The notes under the pieces were generated by a model. It saw nothing but the letters and a program-made list of their open reading frames with translations, did not search any database and was not told where the DNA came from. The position numbers were made by a program, and so were the translations under genes. Shown piece by piece: positions 1 through 10,514 of a stretch of 64,000 bases of DNA; positions within the stretch are counted from its first letter, which is position 1; the number at the start of each line of letters is the position of its first letter. Origin of the DNA: Buddleja alternifolia (Eukaryota; Streptophyta; Magnoliopsida; Lamiales; Scrophulariaceae). The stretch lies in contig CM033397.1 in assembly GCA_019426215.1 (NCBI GenBank), positions 24,182,480-24,246,479 on the forward strand, read 5' to 3'.

Positions 1-2010
1 CCATAGTCGAAGAGGATTGACAGAATTCTTGTTCTCATCACTGTTTGCTATAAGAGGAAAATGTCTGTAGCCTTCTCTGTTTAAGACTTCCTCTAAAGGG
101 TTGACAAACTCTGGGCGAAAAGGATCATTCACTCTGTTGTTGTAGTCTCTCAGAGCAAAACCAGTTGACTTACTGTGCCCATAATCTAGGTAGTAGGCGA
201 GATCCATATCACACCTAGGACTTCTACCTCTTTGTCTATCTTGTTGAAGAATAAGAGAAGATAGTATCTGACCAGGAGATTTACCAAGTTAAATGGCCAG
301 ATAGTACTTCCTATCAATTTCTGTCAGCTTGGTGTTGAACACTATATCCTTGATCTTACTGCCAATATCAATCAGCAGGGCAATCTCATTCTCAGCAGCA
401 ATGTATCTTTGTTCATTATAGCCAGCATGAATGAAATCTTCTTCAAATGCTGGAGACATATAATTGATTGAATGATCAATCGTCTTCAGATCATCCAGTT
501 TGAAGATGTGCCTTGACTTTGTAACGTCTTCAGCAACGCTCCGAACTTCTGAGCATGCCTCTGTTATAGCCAAAACAGGAATTGATGTTTGGACCTCTTT
601 GGGAGCAGGTTCCTCAGTTTTAATTGCAACAGCTTCTGCGGCAACGTCTTTGGCAATAGCGACAACTTTTGTCATCTCAACATCTAGGTGGACGTCTGTT
701 GTTGCTTCAGCAACAGCTGGAACTAAAGTTGTAACACATGAACTATCCTCTATAAGAGCAGGATCTTCTACGGATGTAGGAATAGAAATGTTGTGGGAAG
801 AAATAAACTTACCCTAAGAACTTGTCTCAATAGCAACGTGAGCGCTTGGCTCAACAGCAACTTGAGCATTTGGCTCAACAGTCTCAGGCTTCTCAGGAAC
901 AGGAGCAACTTGACGCTTGGTTGTCCTGGTACGTTTAAAGATTTTCTTTACATTTACTCCTTCAATGAGCTTGAGCGTTTGAGCTGGAGGAGCGGTAGAT
1001 GGTTCCTCAAAGTCTATTTGTTTAATAATCCCTTCCAGCTTCCTACGCCTGATGAGAGGAATCTTGTCCTCTGCATCCTCATCAGTGTCTTCATCATCCT
1101 ATTGAGGAGAAGGAATGACTTGAGCCTTGGGCTTTCTGGGAGCTCTCTTCTTTGTAGCAGTCGTGCGCTTCACGGCTTTTTCTGGAACTGGACGCTCAGC
1201 TTCTTCATCTGATGCTTCGCGTACTTCCAGACGCTCAGATAGTGGTCTAGCAGCACCACGAACTTTGGGAGGATTGAACAGATTGTTCAGAATTCTTCTT
1301 CCCAGCATCTTGGTCTTGTTCAGCGGTTGACCAGATGAGTAGACACAGTCTGATTTATACAATAGGTCGCTCAAAATAAGCCCATAAGGTTTATTTGGGG
1401 TGCTTAAACAATCTCTAAACCTTCCAAATACTTACTCACTCCGGTTTATCTTGAGATTGAGAATTATCGCCGTCATCATCTGAAATTGAACTGGGTTCAC
1501 TTTATCAAGGGTACCCACTCGACATTCTATGATTTTGCTACAGAAATCAGCCATCAGTCGGTATTTGGATACTAAATCTTTCTTTTCAAAGTGTTGTTTG
1601 TATGGTACTCCATCATAAGCACTCATAGTCGTCCATGCATTCTTGATTTGTTCTAAAGTAACATTGTCCAATGCCTCACCCTCATTTGGGAGATTGAAGT
1701 TCTTAGCAATGGAAGCAGCAGCCAAAACAAATTCCTTTTGTGGCTCCTTCTTGGATAGAGGAATGAGATAAGAGATAGACTTCTTGCCCTCGGAGAGTTT
1801 AGCAGTTTTCCAGAAGATGTCGACTTCTGTTGGAAACAGATAGGAATACTTAGTCAAGAATATTTTGAGCCCAGCCTTAGTTACCATGTCCATCATATCA
1901 GTTAGATTGATCTGAGGTTGTTCATAAAGAAATTTCCAATCAACAACAAGGCCTTCAATAACCTTGATGATAGGCTCGACCAAAGTAGAAGCAGATTTCT
2001 TTGGTGCCAT
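1..2010 (-). pseudogene. SIRE-like element third ORF, copy 1 (broken, 3' part outside window)
   Basis: The frame opens at an ATG at 2010 (protein begins MAPKKSAST) and continues in one frame to the window edge. It is interrupted by TAA at 1432, TAG at 1099, TAG at 814 and TAA at 289. It lies downstream of RNase H, where SIRE-clade copia elements often carry an extra, sometimes env-like, ORF. The first ~200 residues contain Trp/Tyr/Phe-rich helical-looking sequence. This is followed by a basic stretch (KRTTATKKRAPRKPK) and a Pro/Glu/Val-rich stretch. No catalytic motif is visible. The 1099 and 814 TAG codons also occur in copy 2; the TAA codons at 1432 and 289 are private to copy 1 (Tyr and Gln codons in copy 2). 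The function is unknown and the env-like label rests on position only. Confidence 0.7.
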
Positions 2011-2771
2011 TTTTAGTGAAAGAGATGAACTGAGATTTTCTTTTTCTTTGAAAGAGAGAGAGAGAGAGTAAAATTTGCAGAAAGCTTTGAGTGAAAGTGA
2101 ATAATTTTCTGCGGAAATTATGTTTTAAATGACACATTAATGAATTTTTTAAACTTGTTAACTGCGGACGCGAGTTTTGTGTAAAGAGAGAAGTTACATT
2201 TGGTAACCCCCATATATAAGAATTTGACATCCGAGAGTTAAAATTTGAAAAACGTTTGGGATTTTCAGAGTGTAGTACACGCGCTTAATGGTACACTGAC
2301 ATGTACATAGACACGTGCTATTTCTGAACCGCCATTTTGAAAAGTTTTGATTGCCGGCCAGTTTGATGTGATGGAAGCGTGTAGATAGAGTACAACATAG
2401 ATTGTTGAGTCTATCCACTACTTCAAGAAGCTTGTAAGATTTATGCATGAGTTTTATAAACGATTTTATATTGAGTGTTGAATGGAATTGGTTCAACGCT
2501 TAACAGATACCACTCGTTGTTAAATTTATATTGACGCTTGAAATTAAGATCCTTTTATATTTTAGCGTCAACATATTGTACATAAATAATTCTGAGCGTT
2601 GATGATCATGCACATGAAAGTTTTTGATCATTGACGCTTGAAATATGTTTCAAGTACAATTTTAAGGTTCCCCTTAAGTTTGATAAATTGTAACAACTTT
2701 TTAAAATCTTTTGGACATAAATAAAGTGGATTCCCCCTAATTATATGTCTAATAAAATATGATGCATAATA
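2011..2771 (-). other. Non-coding spacer between RNase H and third ORF, with purine tracts
   Basis: This stretch has no convincing ORF. Read on the minus strand it holds two short purine-rich runs just after the RNase H stop: TTAGGGGGAA (2731-2740) and TTAAGGGGAA (2668-2677). They resemble polypurine tracts. A CT/GA microsatellite-like run lies at about 2058-2070, just upstream of the third-ORF ATG. The same organisation is present at 35674-36435. It may serve as leader or promoter for the third ORF, but nothing in the sequence proves that. Confidence 0.5.
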
Positions 2772-4393
2772 TTAAGCGTATAAGTCGATCATACCTAATT
2801 CATTTCTCAAAGTAAGAAGTCGTTGTTCGTTGAGCGCTTTGGTGAAGATATCTGCCAATTGTTTGTCAGTTCCAATTAAATCCATGGAGATATATTTCTT
2901 TTGAACATGGTCACGAAGAAAATGGTATCTAATGTCAATATGTTTGGTTATGGAGTGAAGAATAGGGTTTTGAGTCATGGCTAGAGTGCTTTGGTTATCA
3001 CAATGAATGGGGGTTGGACCAAGGATTATACAATAATCTCTAAGTTGTTGCCTCATCCATAACACTTGTGCACAACAACTTCCTGCAGCTACATACTCAG
3101 CTTCGGCTGTGGAGGTAGCTATTGATTGTTGTTTCTTACTATGCCACGAAACTAACCTATCACCTAGAAATTGACATGTACCACTAGTGCTCTTACGATT
3201 TATTTTGCAACCTGCAAAATCTGCATTTTAGTAACCAATTAGTTCAAAAGGAAAGTCCCTAGGATACCATAAGCCCACATTTTGTGTGCTTTTTAGGTAT
3301 TCAAGGATCTTCTTGGCAGCAATTAAGTGTGACTCTTTAGGATCGGCTTGAAACCGTGCACACATGCTTACCGAAAACATAATATCAGGTCTACTAGCAG
3401 TAAGATAAAGAAGTGATCCAATGATACCTCTATAATTAGTGATATCAATCTTCTTCCCACTTTTTTCTTTATCTAACTTAAGCGTTTAAATCATTGGGAT
3501 TTTTGAATATGAAGCATTTTCCATACCAAATTTCTTAATCATATCTCTTGTATCTTTAGCTTGGTTAATAAATGTGCCATTAGGGAGTTGTTTAACTTGT
3601 AATCCTAAGAAGAAAGTTAATTCACCCATCATGCTCATTTCAAATTGTTCTTGCATCATTTTTGAAAATTTCTCACACAGATGCTTATTAGTAGAGCCAA
3701 ATATAATACCATCAACCTAAATTTGGACTAAGAGAATATCTTCATTTTTGGTAATTTTAAATAACGTTGTATCAACGCTGCCTTTTGAAAAGCTTTTACC
3801 AATAAGAAAGATAGAGAGAGTGTCATACCATGCTCGGGGTGCTTGCATAAGCCCATAAAGTGCTTTATCTAGCGTGTAGACCATACCCTTACCATGGTTG
3901 TTGATGAATCCCGGTGGTTGCTCCACATATACTTCTTCTTGGAGTTTACCATTCAAGAAGGCACTCTTCACGTCCATCTGACACACCGTAAACTTATTGA
4001 GCGCTGCATACGCTAGAAACATGCGAATTGCTTCAAGACGGGCGACTGGAGCATATGTCTCATCAAAGTCAATACCCTTTTCTTGGTAATATCCTTGAGC
4101 TACGAGTCTGGCCTTGTTTCTTGTTACAATGCCATTCTCATCCATCTTGTTTCTATAAACCCATCTAGTTCCAATAACTCCTTGGTGAGTTGGTCTTGGT
4201 ACTAGCGTCCAAACCTTACTACACTCGAATTGATTCAGCTCTTCTTGCATGGCTTCAATCCAACTTGGATCACTTAGCACTTCATCCACTTTCTTAGGTT
4301 CCATTTGAGATAGAAAGCTTGCGAACATAGCCTCATTAACATAGCCTCATTAAATGTAGCAGCTCTAGTCCTAACAGGCACTTCAATATCTCC
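2772..4393 (-). pseudogene. SIRE-like copia reverse transcriptase and RNase H, copy 1
   Basis: Read on the minus strand, the RT begins near 4390 and the RNase H ends at the stop at 2772. Diagnostic pieces are the RT core ([40 protein letters not shown]), the copia RNase H block (STAEAEYVAAGSCCAQ) and the terminal ADIFTKAL. The catalytic YVDD site is destroyed: Tyr is replaced by TAG at 3717-3719, and here the second Asp is also changed to Gly. A 14-bp tandem duplication at 4326-4353, absent from copy 2, shifts the frame near the start. Further stops lie around 3230 and 3485. The 'SCCAQ-LWMRQQLRDY' block is typical of the SIRE clade. The enzyme is certainly inactive. Confidence 0.88.
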
Positions 4394-4990
4394 AATAATC
4401 TGCCCAGGTGGATGATCACGCAGCCATAGTCTATCTGGTTGGAATGGGTTAAGAGGTTGAAAAGGCGCTTGACAATCAGACGCTTAAGTACCTTCTTGCG
4501 TAGACGCTTCAAGTTCACCAATCCTTGTTTGCTTTTGATGATCACTCTCTTCATGATCATCAGCATTTCTTTCATTGTTATCCAGAGTAACCTTACGAGT
4601 AATCTTAGGAGGTGGCACTGAGATCTCATCATCGTCGTCACTATCATCATCAATTGTAATCTTAGATGCTTGAACGATCAGATGCTTGACTTCCCTCTTG
4701 CGTAGGCGCTTCAAGTTCACCAATCCTTGTTTGCTCTCAATGATCACTTTCTTCATGATCATCAGTAGATCTTGCATTGTTATCCGAAATATCCTCACGA
4801 GTAATCTTAGGAAGTGGCACTGAGATCTCATCATCGTCATCACTATCATCATCAATTGTAATCTTAGACGCTTGATGACATAGATCTTCAACTCCTACAT
4901 CATTCACATTAACCTTACTCGGTTCTTGGTTAGCATCATCAAAAACAACATGAATAGATTCTTCAACCTTCGATTTGATCTTGTTTAAGA
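4394..4990 (-). repeat. Pol linker with ~202-bp imperfect tandem repeat, copy 1
   Basis: Between integrase and RT, a unit starting at 4495 recurs at 4697, a period of 202 bases. Each unit contains the same landmarks, such as CTTCAAGTTCACCAATCC and a run of ATC/GTC triplets. On the minus strand the triplet runs encode acidic Asp/Glu tracts (DDDSDDDDEIS). The two units differ at several positions, so the repeat is not recent. It is also present in copy 2. The linker is expected to be poorly conserved and has no catalytic role that I can see. Confidence 0.75.
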
Positions 4991-6260
4991 TGCGAAAATT
5001 CTTTCCTTTCTTAGCGTAGCCTAGAAAGATTCCCTCATCCGCTTTAGGATCAAATGTCTTTAGGATTTAGGATTTATGAATAAAACATTTAGAACCAAAG
5101 ACATGAAAGTATGAAACATTTGGCTTACGTCCCTTCCACAGTTCATATGGAGTTTTCCCATGCTGTTTGTTGATCATGCAGCGGTTTTGAGTGTAACAGG
5201 CAGTATTGATCGCTTCGGCCCAAACCTAGGAGCAAGCTTGGACTCTGCTAACATTGTTCTAGCAGCTTCATTGAGTGTTCTGTTTCGGCGCTCAGCAACA
5301 CCATTCTGTTGGGGAGTTCTGGGAGCTGAATACTCATGATGTATTCCATTCTCTGCACAAAACTTCTCAACAACCTTGTTAGTAAACTCAGTACCGTGAT
5401 CGCTTCTTATTCTTGCAACTTTAAGATTTTTCAATGTTTGAAGTTGCCAAACAAGCGTTGTTAACTTGTCACATGTTTCATCTTTGGATGAAAGAAATTC
5501 CACCCAAGTAAATCGAGAGAAATCATCCACTATCACCAAAGTATACTTTTTACCACTCACACTAATCGTTTGAACGGGTCCAAACAAATCCATGTGAAGT
5601 AGTTCAAGTATTCTAGAGGTAGATAGATTAGGTTTTCTCTTGAAGGATGATTTGACTTGTTTGCCCATTTGACAAGCATCACAAAGGCGATCCTTATGAA
5701 ATGATCCTTTTGGTAATCCCTCTACAAGATTTAGATTTATAAGCTGAGAGATTGTCTTAAAGTTGAGGTGATTCATTTTTCTATGCCATAACCAACTTGT
5801 TTTAGATTCATTTTTAGCAACAAAACAAGTTGGGTTGTTATCAAGTGTTGAACCCCAATCTACCACATATACATTGTTTGTTCTTTTACCTTTCAATTTA
5901 GTAGACTTAGTCTTAGCGTCATTTATATAGTAACAGTCACTTGAGAATATGACTTCAAAGCCTTTATCACAAAATTAACTTATGCTTAATAAATTGTGCT
6001 TTAGACCCTCACCATAATAAACATCACTTATCATGATCTTCCCCCTATGCACAGTACCTATACCTTTGGTTTTACCATTGGAGTTGTCACCAAATACAAC
6101 CTGAGGACCATTGGCAGCTCGATAGTTGATCAGAAATCTTTGGAACCAGTCATGTGCCTTGACGATCCACTATCGAAGTACCAAACAGATGTATTATCTT
6201 TAGCTCTAGGTACCTGCAATCAAAAGGGAAGTTCTATTTCTATTTAGGTACCCATTGGTG
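4991..6260 (-). pseudogene. SIRE-like copia protease and integrase, copy 1
   Basis: On the minus strand the order is protease, pre-integrase zinc-binding region, integrase core, integrase C-terminus. The aspartic-protease site is readable near 6160-6175 as WYFDSGSSRHMTGS and is intact here. The HHCC region reads WHRKMNHLN...CDACQMGKQ. The integrase catalytic residues are visible in LLHMDLFGP, RSDHGTEF and TPQQNGVAERRN, consistent with D,D-35-E. A frameshift just after the protease site (near 6140) and another near 5225 (after ESKLAP) occur in both copies and break the polyprotein. The element's job was proteolytic maturation and insertion of its cDNA; it can no longer be made as one protein. 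Confidence 0.85.
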
Positions 6261-6860
6261 CTTGGGTCATTTACCATTAGTAGCATTGTTAGTTTGAATT
6301 AGAACTTAAGGAACCCATATTTGCCTAGTCTTCATAGTAGGAATACTGGCCTTCTTGGGTTTCACATTGTGTTGTGTGTGCTGTTTGGGTGTATAGTAAT
6401 ATCCTCGATTGTAATAGTAATCATAATCATAGTCATAGTCATAATCATCATAGTAGTGATAATATGATCTAGACCGTTGTGGATATAGGCGCTGGTATTT
6501 CCTTAGCGCTGGCTTAGGGTGCACTTTTGATGTTGGATGCTTAGCGCTTGATTCACAGTGGGTAGGTTTATCCTTAGCCTTCTGAGCGTTTGAACGAACC
6601 CGTCTTTGTGAATCATTTTCTTTCGCATTTCCTTTGCCTGAGTCAGCTTTGGCTTTCTCATTTGGCCTCTTACCATTGTCGCTTGGTTCATTTAGCGTTT
6701 ATCTTTGTGAACCTTTTTTAACAAAGAAAATACCCTTTCCTTTGTTGTTTGCCATAAAATTTGATTTGTTTGGTTGTTTACCGAATTTATTGCATCCTAA
6801 ACCAGTCTTTTCCCCAAATAACCTTGTTAGCTTAGTCATATTATCTAACTTGACGCTTTA
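6261..6860 (-). pseudogene. SIRE-like gag-pol C-terminal gag segment, copy 1
   Basis: The minus-strand frames encode a Lys/Arg/Ser-rich stretch (FGKQPNKSNFMANNKGKG) followed by a Tyr/Asp repeat made from a run of TAC/GAC-type triplets at about 6400-6465 (YYHYYDDYDYDYDYDYYY). The reading frame changes several times. It sits between the gag zinc knuckle region and the protease, so it is the C-terminal part of gag, which often binds RNA. The triplet repeat is a likely place for slippage: copy 2 has a different length here (about 40030-40075). Confidence 0.6.
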
Positions 6861-8396
6861 GACAATGATGAGACGAGCTGCTCTGATTTAGCAAGTCTAG
6901 CAATCAGCTCAGCTTCTCTCTTGACTATCATATCAAGATCACTTTTCAACTAGATTATTTCACTCTCAAGCAATTGGTTTTTCTCAATGCACTGTTGCTG
7001 AACTTGCAATTCTGCTTTGAGCGTCACTTTATCACTTTGGAGCGTTGAAATAATATCAAAGTGATTTTGGTATAATTTGGCGGCAACTTGACAATCATTA
7101 TAATATTCTTTGATTTTGTCAAGTAATTCTTCATAACAAAGAGGAAGAGATAATTCAGTGTTTACCTCAGGAGACGCTTCATCATCTCTGTCCATGAGAT
7201 AAATAAGCGCTGAGTCATCAACTGGCTCATCATCATCACTACTTTCTTCTGAAGACTCCAAGTCTTCAGGTGCAGATGCTTGTTCTGATTCTGCTAGCAA
7301 ACCTTGTTGACGAAGGTTGCTCCTGAATTGGTTTCTATCCAAGAATCCTGCCTTGAAGGCTTAGATACGTTTGGATAAGGACAATTTACCTGGTAGTGCC
7401 CTGGTTTCCTGCAATTATAACACAGATTAGTTTTCATCTTTTGTTCATTTGTTAATCTTGCATTGTGTGGTTTTGAGACCACTGGCGCTGAGACATTTTG
7501 AGCAGACACTATGTACTGAACAGGCGCTTGGGATGTAGGAACAAAATACTGAGGCGCTTGAAACTGTTGATGTATTGGAGCAGGCACTTGATATGAACTG
7601 TGTCCTTGATGCTTAGGACTACTTCCTTTCTTTTTATATCTCAAGAACTTTCTGAATCTATTTAGAAGTGCTAGTTCCTCATCCTCACTGATATCTGAAC
7701 TTTTTCTCTTATTACCCGATTTACCCTTGATTGATGCTACGAGCGCTCCAGATTCAATTACCGAACTACTCACAACATCACTAGCTGAGTTTAACTCAAA
7801 CTCAAATGCCTTGAGTTCTGAAAAGACGTCTTCTGGACTTAAAAGATCCAACATATTAGATTCTCTCATTGCGGTTGTCTTCATCAAAAATCTACTAGGT
7901 AGACTTTTGATGTAAGTTCCGTAACAAGAGCTGTGAATCTTATGTCTAATTGCTCTAGGGTCTCGTTAGGTAAGATCTTAAAGCTGTTAAATTTTTCTCG
8001 AACAATGGAGAGCTTATTTTCCTTGGTTTGAGCTGATCCACCATAGATTATAGCCAACTTATCTCAGATTTCTTTAGTGGTATTACATGATTTAACTTTG
8101 TTGAATAAATTGTTGTTGTCACCAATAGCTGTATACAAAGTATTTCGACCAACATTGTCCAGATTTGCTCTTCGACGCTCATCAGTGGACCATTCTTGTT
8201 TACGCTTCTCAACATAGCCATCTGGAGTTTCTTCTGTGGCTCCAGGCGCTCTGGTAATAACCTTCAGAATTTGTATTGGTCCATTTGAAATAATATCGCA
8301 CATTTCGTCACCACATGAACAAAGATATGTAAAAGTTTTGACCTTCCATGAGTCATAGTTTGACTCGGTCAACTTAGGAAGTTTAGAAAATGCCAT
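6861..8396 (-). pseudogene. SIRE-like copia gag, copy 1
   Basis: The likely start is the ATG at 8396 (MAFSKLPKLTESNYDSWKVK), about 100 bases inside the 5' LTR. The LTR-spanning ATG at 8507 is not credible. The N-terminal part ends at an in-frame TGA at 8064, where Trp is expected. The later part carries a CCHC zinc knuckle, CYNCRKPGHYQVNCP (about 7390-7435), which binds RNA. It also has an acidic Ser/Glu/Asp region (ESSEESSDDDEPVDDSA) and a C-terminal helical, coiled-coil-like tail. About 56 bases near 7910 are missing relative to copy 2, with TGA microhomology at the edges. A TAG at 6950 is private to this copy. Confidence 0.8.
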
Positions 8397-8480
8397 GAAA
8401 GATAAGTTAAAACCAACTAAATTTGAAAAGAGATGTAAACAAGCTGTTACGCTTGGAAACTTCAAAATTTCAACTTTAAC

Positions 8481-8495
8481 CGCTCTGATACAACT
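8481..8495 (-). other. Primer-binding site of SIRE-like element, copy 1
   Basis: Directly inside the 5' LTR the minus strand reads AGTTGTATCAGAGCG. The copy 2 version reads AGTGGTATCAGAGCG, which contains TGGTATCAGAGC, the complement of the 3' end of plant initiator tRNA-Met used by most copia elements. Copy 1 has one mismatch. The site fixes the element's orientation and the inner edge of its 5' LTR. Confidence 0.85.
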
Positions 8496-10013
8496 TGTTG
8501 GTCCCAAGTGGCATACGAAAGGGTCTAGAAGGGAGAAGTTGAATAGAACCTGAAGTCTTTTTCGACTTCAAAAAGATTCGTATTAAAATGTTTTGGACGC
8601 TTGAAATGTAGACGTTCGACTAAGCATTTACTTTAAATATAGACGCTTAGGCTAAGCGTCTGATGAAGACTATTTTAGAAAGTTAACTTAGACTTTAAGA
8701 TTTGAATACTTTAACCAAACAGATTTAAGCGTTCAGTTCTTTAATCAGTGTTAGCACAGCGGAATAATTTTAGAGTCTTCTCTTTTGAAAGCTTTAGCGT
8801 CACAAGAAAGTGTTTTAGTTGCTTAGCGTTCACTTGAGTTTTACTTAATAGATTTATACAAAGATATAATAATATGAAGAATGACTGTAAGTAAAGAGCA
8901 CGATATTTGTAAGGTTCGTTGGGTGGTGTAATCCGAACTACGTCCTTCTTCTCCTCGAACACTTGGAGGCAATCCACTAAAATGATTCTCAAAGAATCAC
9001 ACAGAATCTTCTACAAATTAGGGAGAGATGGATGTTGATGACTTGAGCTCCTTGATCACACAGATTTCTGCTCCAAATCACTTCAATCCCCTTACTTCTT
9101 TCACCCAGAAATAATGCAAGTATCCAACTTCGACTTCACACAAATCGCGAGACTTGGATGGGGTTTTTCTAAACGGTTTGTTTGATTTTGATGACGTTCA
9201 AACAATTTGAGAATATCTCAATACTAATGTGGGTTTCTTCAAAAAGAATGTTTGAGATATTGGTTGACTGTCTCAGGAATTGAAGAAAAGCAAGGAGAAT
9301 GTTTGCTTGAATATTCTGACTTTTCTGAGAGTTTAAGGAATGAGACTTCAATGCAACAACAATTTGGCTTGGAATTGATCGTTGTTTTTGGCTTGTTGTT
9401 GAAGTCCTATTTATAGGCATTCTTGGAAAAAGTGTACGTTTGACACATGCACAGGCGTGTGTCTCTCACTTCCGCGAGTGAACCACTTTTGTCCTTTTTC
9501 CTGAAAATTTGTTGCACAAAAGTTGGTGCTGCAGTCTGTGAAAAGTTGACAGTCCAATAGGGTGGCTTCTCCGTACGTCTGGAAGTGCTTATCACATTTA
9601 ATGCTCCTATCAGCATTCAATGCATTTGAATTAAATACCCGTTGGTATTTAATGCACTGAGAATAATTGCATTAAACTCTTTCTGGCTTGGAAATAAATT
9701 CAGGTGAAATCCATCATTGATAGACGCTTATCCATCCTTGGATTGCTTCTACCCTATAAGGTAACGCTTGATATAGCTGGTTATTTGGACGCTTGGAAAC
9801 TTTATCTTCATTCAGACTCCAGGCGCTTGAGTCTTCAAACTTAACTACTGATAAGCTCACTCAGAATTCATCAGACGCTCAGCCTAAGACTACTTAGCCT
9901 AACAATCTAGAATAAAACAAAACGAAGCCTATAAAGCCAATTACAAATCTAACACTTCAAAGCTTATACATGATTTCTACTATAATCAAACTTACATATT
10001 TTGGGGTCTAACA
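8496..10013 (-). mobile_element. SIRE-like 5' LTR, truncated at its outer end, copy 1
   Basis: The plus strand starts TGTTGGTCCCAAGTGGCATA and ends GGGGTCTAACA. Full-length relatives in this window (11805-13641 and 57633-59450, about 1.82-1.84 kb) continue a further 45-50 bases, to TTCCTAACA-type ends. So this LTR has lost its outermost 5' end. Instead it abuts an inverted piece of the same LTR family at 10014. Copy 2 has the same truncation at 43690, so it predates the duplication. Confidence 0.85.
9406..9417 (-). promoter_or_regulatory. LTR core promoter (TATA box), copy 1
   Basis: The minus strand reads CCTATAAATAGG, an excellent TATA box, within the U3 region of the SIRE-like LTR. Equivalent boxes occur in every complete LTR of this family here: 12825-12832 (minus), 43085-43092 (minus) and 58278-58285 (plus). 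Transcription should start roughly 30 bases downstream, which would mark the R region. Confidence 0.7.
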
Positions 10014-10504
10014 TAATTCTGTGTGATTCTTTGAGAATCATTTTAGTGAATTGCCTCCAAGTGTTCAAGGAGAAGAAGGACGTAGTTGGGATTACACCAC
10101 CCAACGAACCTTACAAATATTGTGTTTCATACTTTACAGTCAATTTCCTTATTTGTCATATTATTGCATAAATCTATTAAGTAGAACTCAATTGAATGCT
10201 AAGCAATAAAAATACCTTCAGTGACGCTAAAGCTTTCAAAAGAGAAGACTCTAAAATCATTCTGTCGTGCTGACACTGATCAAAGAAGTGAACACTTAAA
10301 CCTATTTGGTTATTGTATTCAAATCTTGAAGTCTAAGTTAACGTTTTAAAAACAGTCTTCGATAGACGCTCAGTCAAGCGCCTACTTCTCAACCGTCCAA
10401 CAGAATTTTAATACGAAATTTTTTGAAGTCGTAAAAAGAGTTCAGGGTCTATTCAATCCCCCTCCCCCCTTGTAGACCCCTTTGTATGCCACTTGGGACC
10501 AACA
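10014..10504 (+). mobile_element. Inverted fragment of a SIRE-like LTR
   Basis: This is the 3' portion of the same LTR family in the opposite orientation. It runs from ATTCTGTGTGATTCTTTGAG to the terminal GGGACCAACA and pairs with about 8496-9005. The arms are roughly 90% alike by eye, so it is not a recent palindromic copy. No primer site follows it; ten bases later copia-2 begins. It could be the remains of an older plus-strand element or solo LTR into which the minus-strand element inserted, or the product of a rearrangement. The same fragment, about 55 bases shorter, is at 43691-44125. Confidence 0.8.
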
Positions 10505-10509
10505 ATATT

Positions 10510-10514
10510 CATAG
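10510..10514. other. Target-site duplication CATAG (copia-2, copy 1 side)
   Basis: CATAG directly precedes the 3' LTR of copia-2. The partner repeat follows the 5' LTR only in copy 2 (53640-53644), because copy 1 lost the 5' end of the element at the duplication junction. Copy 2 has the matching left repeat at 44131-44135. Confidence 0.85.

Noticed and set aside
500..1330. Plus-strand frames opposite the third ORF
   Set aside because: Antisense shadows of the minus-strand frame; their Ser/Thr/Ala-rich wording mirrors the Glu/Val/Ala repeat on the other strand.
6400..6470. Tyr/Asp triplet run as a possible host low-complexity protein or regulatory repeat
   Set aside because: It lies within the gag region of the SIRE-like element in both copies and is best read as part of gag.
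9407..9620. Overlapping 69-codon frames on the minus strand
   Set aside because: LTR untranslated sequence just after the TATA box; paired frames in two phases indicate chance openness.
8996..10110. The inverted LTR arms as a terminal-inverted-repeat DNA transposon
   Set aside because: The arm edges match LTR sequence, one arm ends at a normal LTR terminus, and there are no flanking target repeats for the whole.
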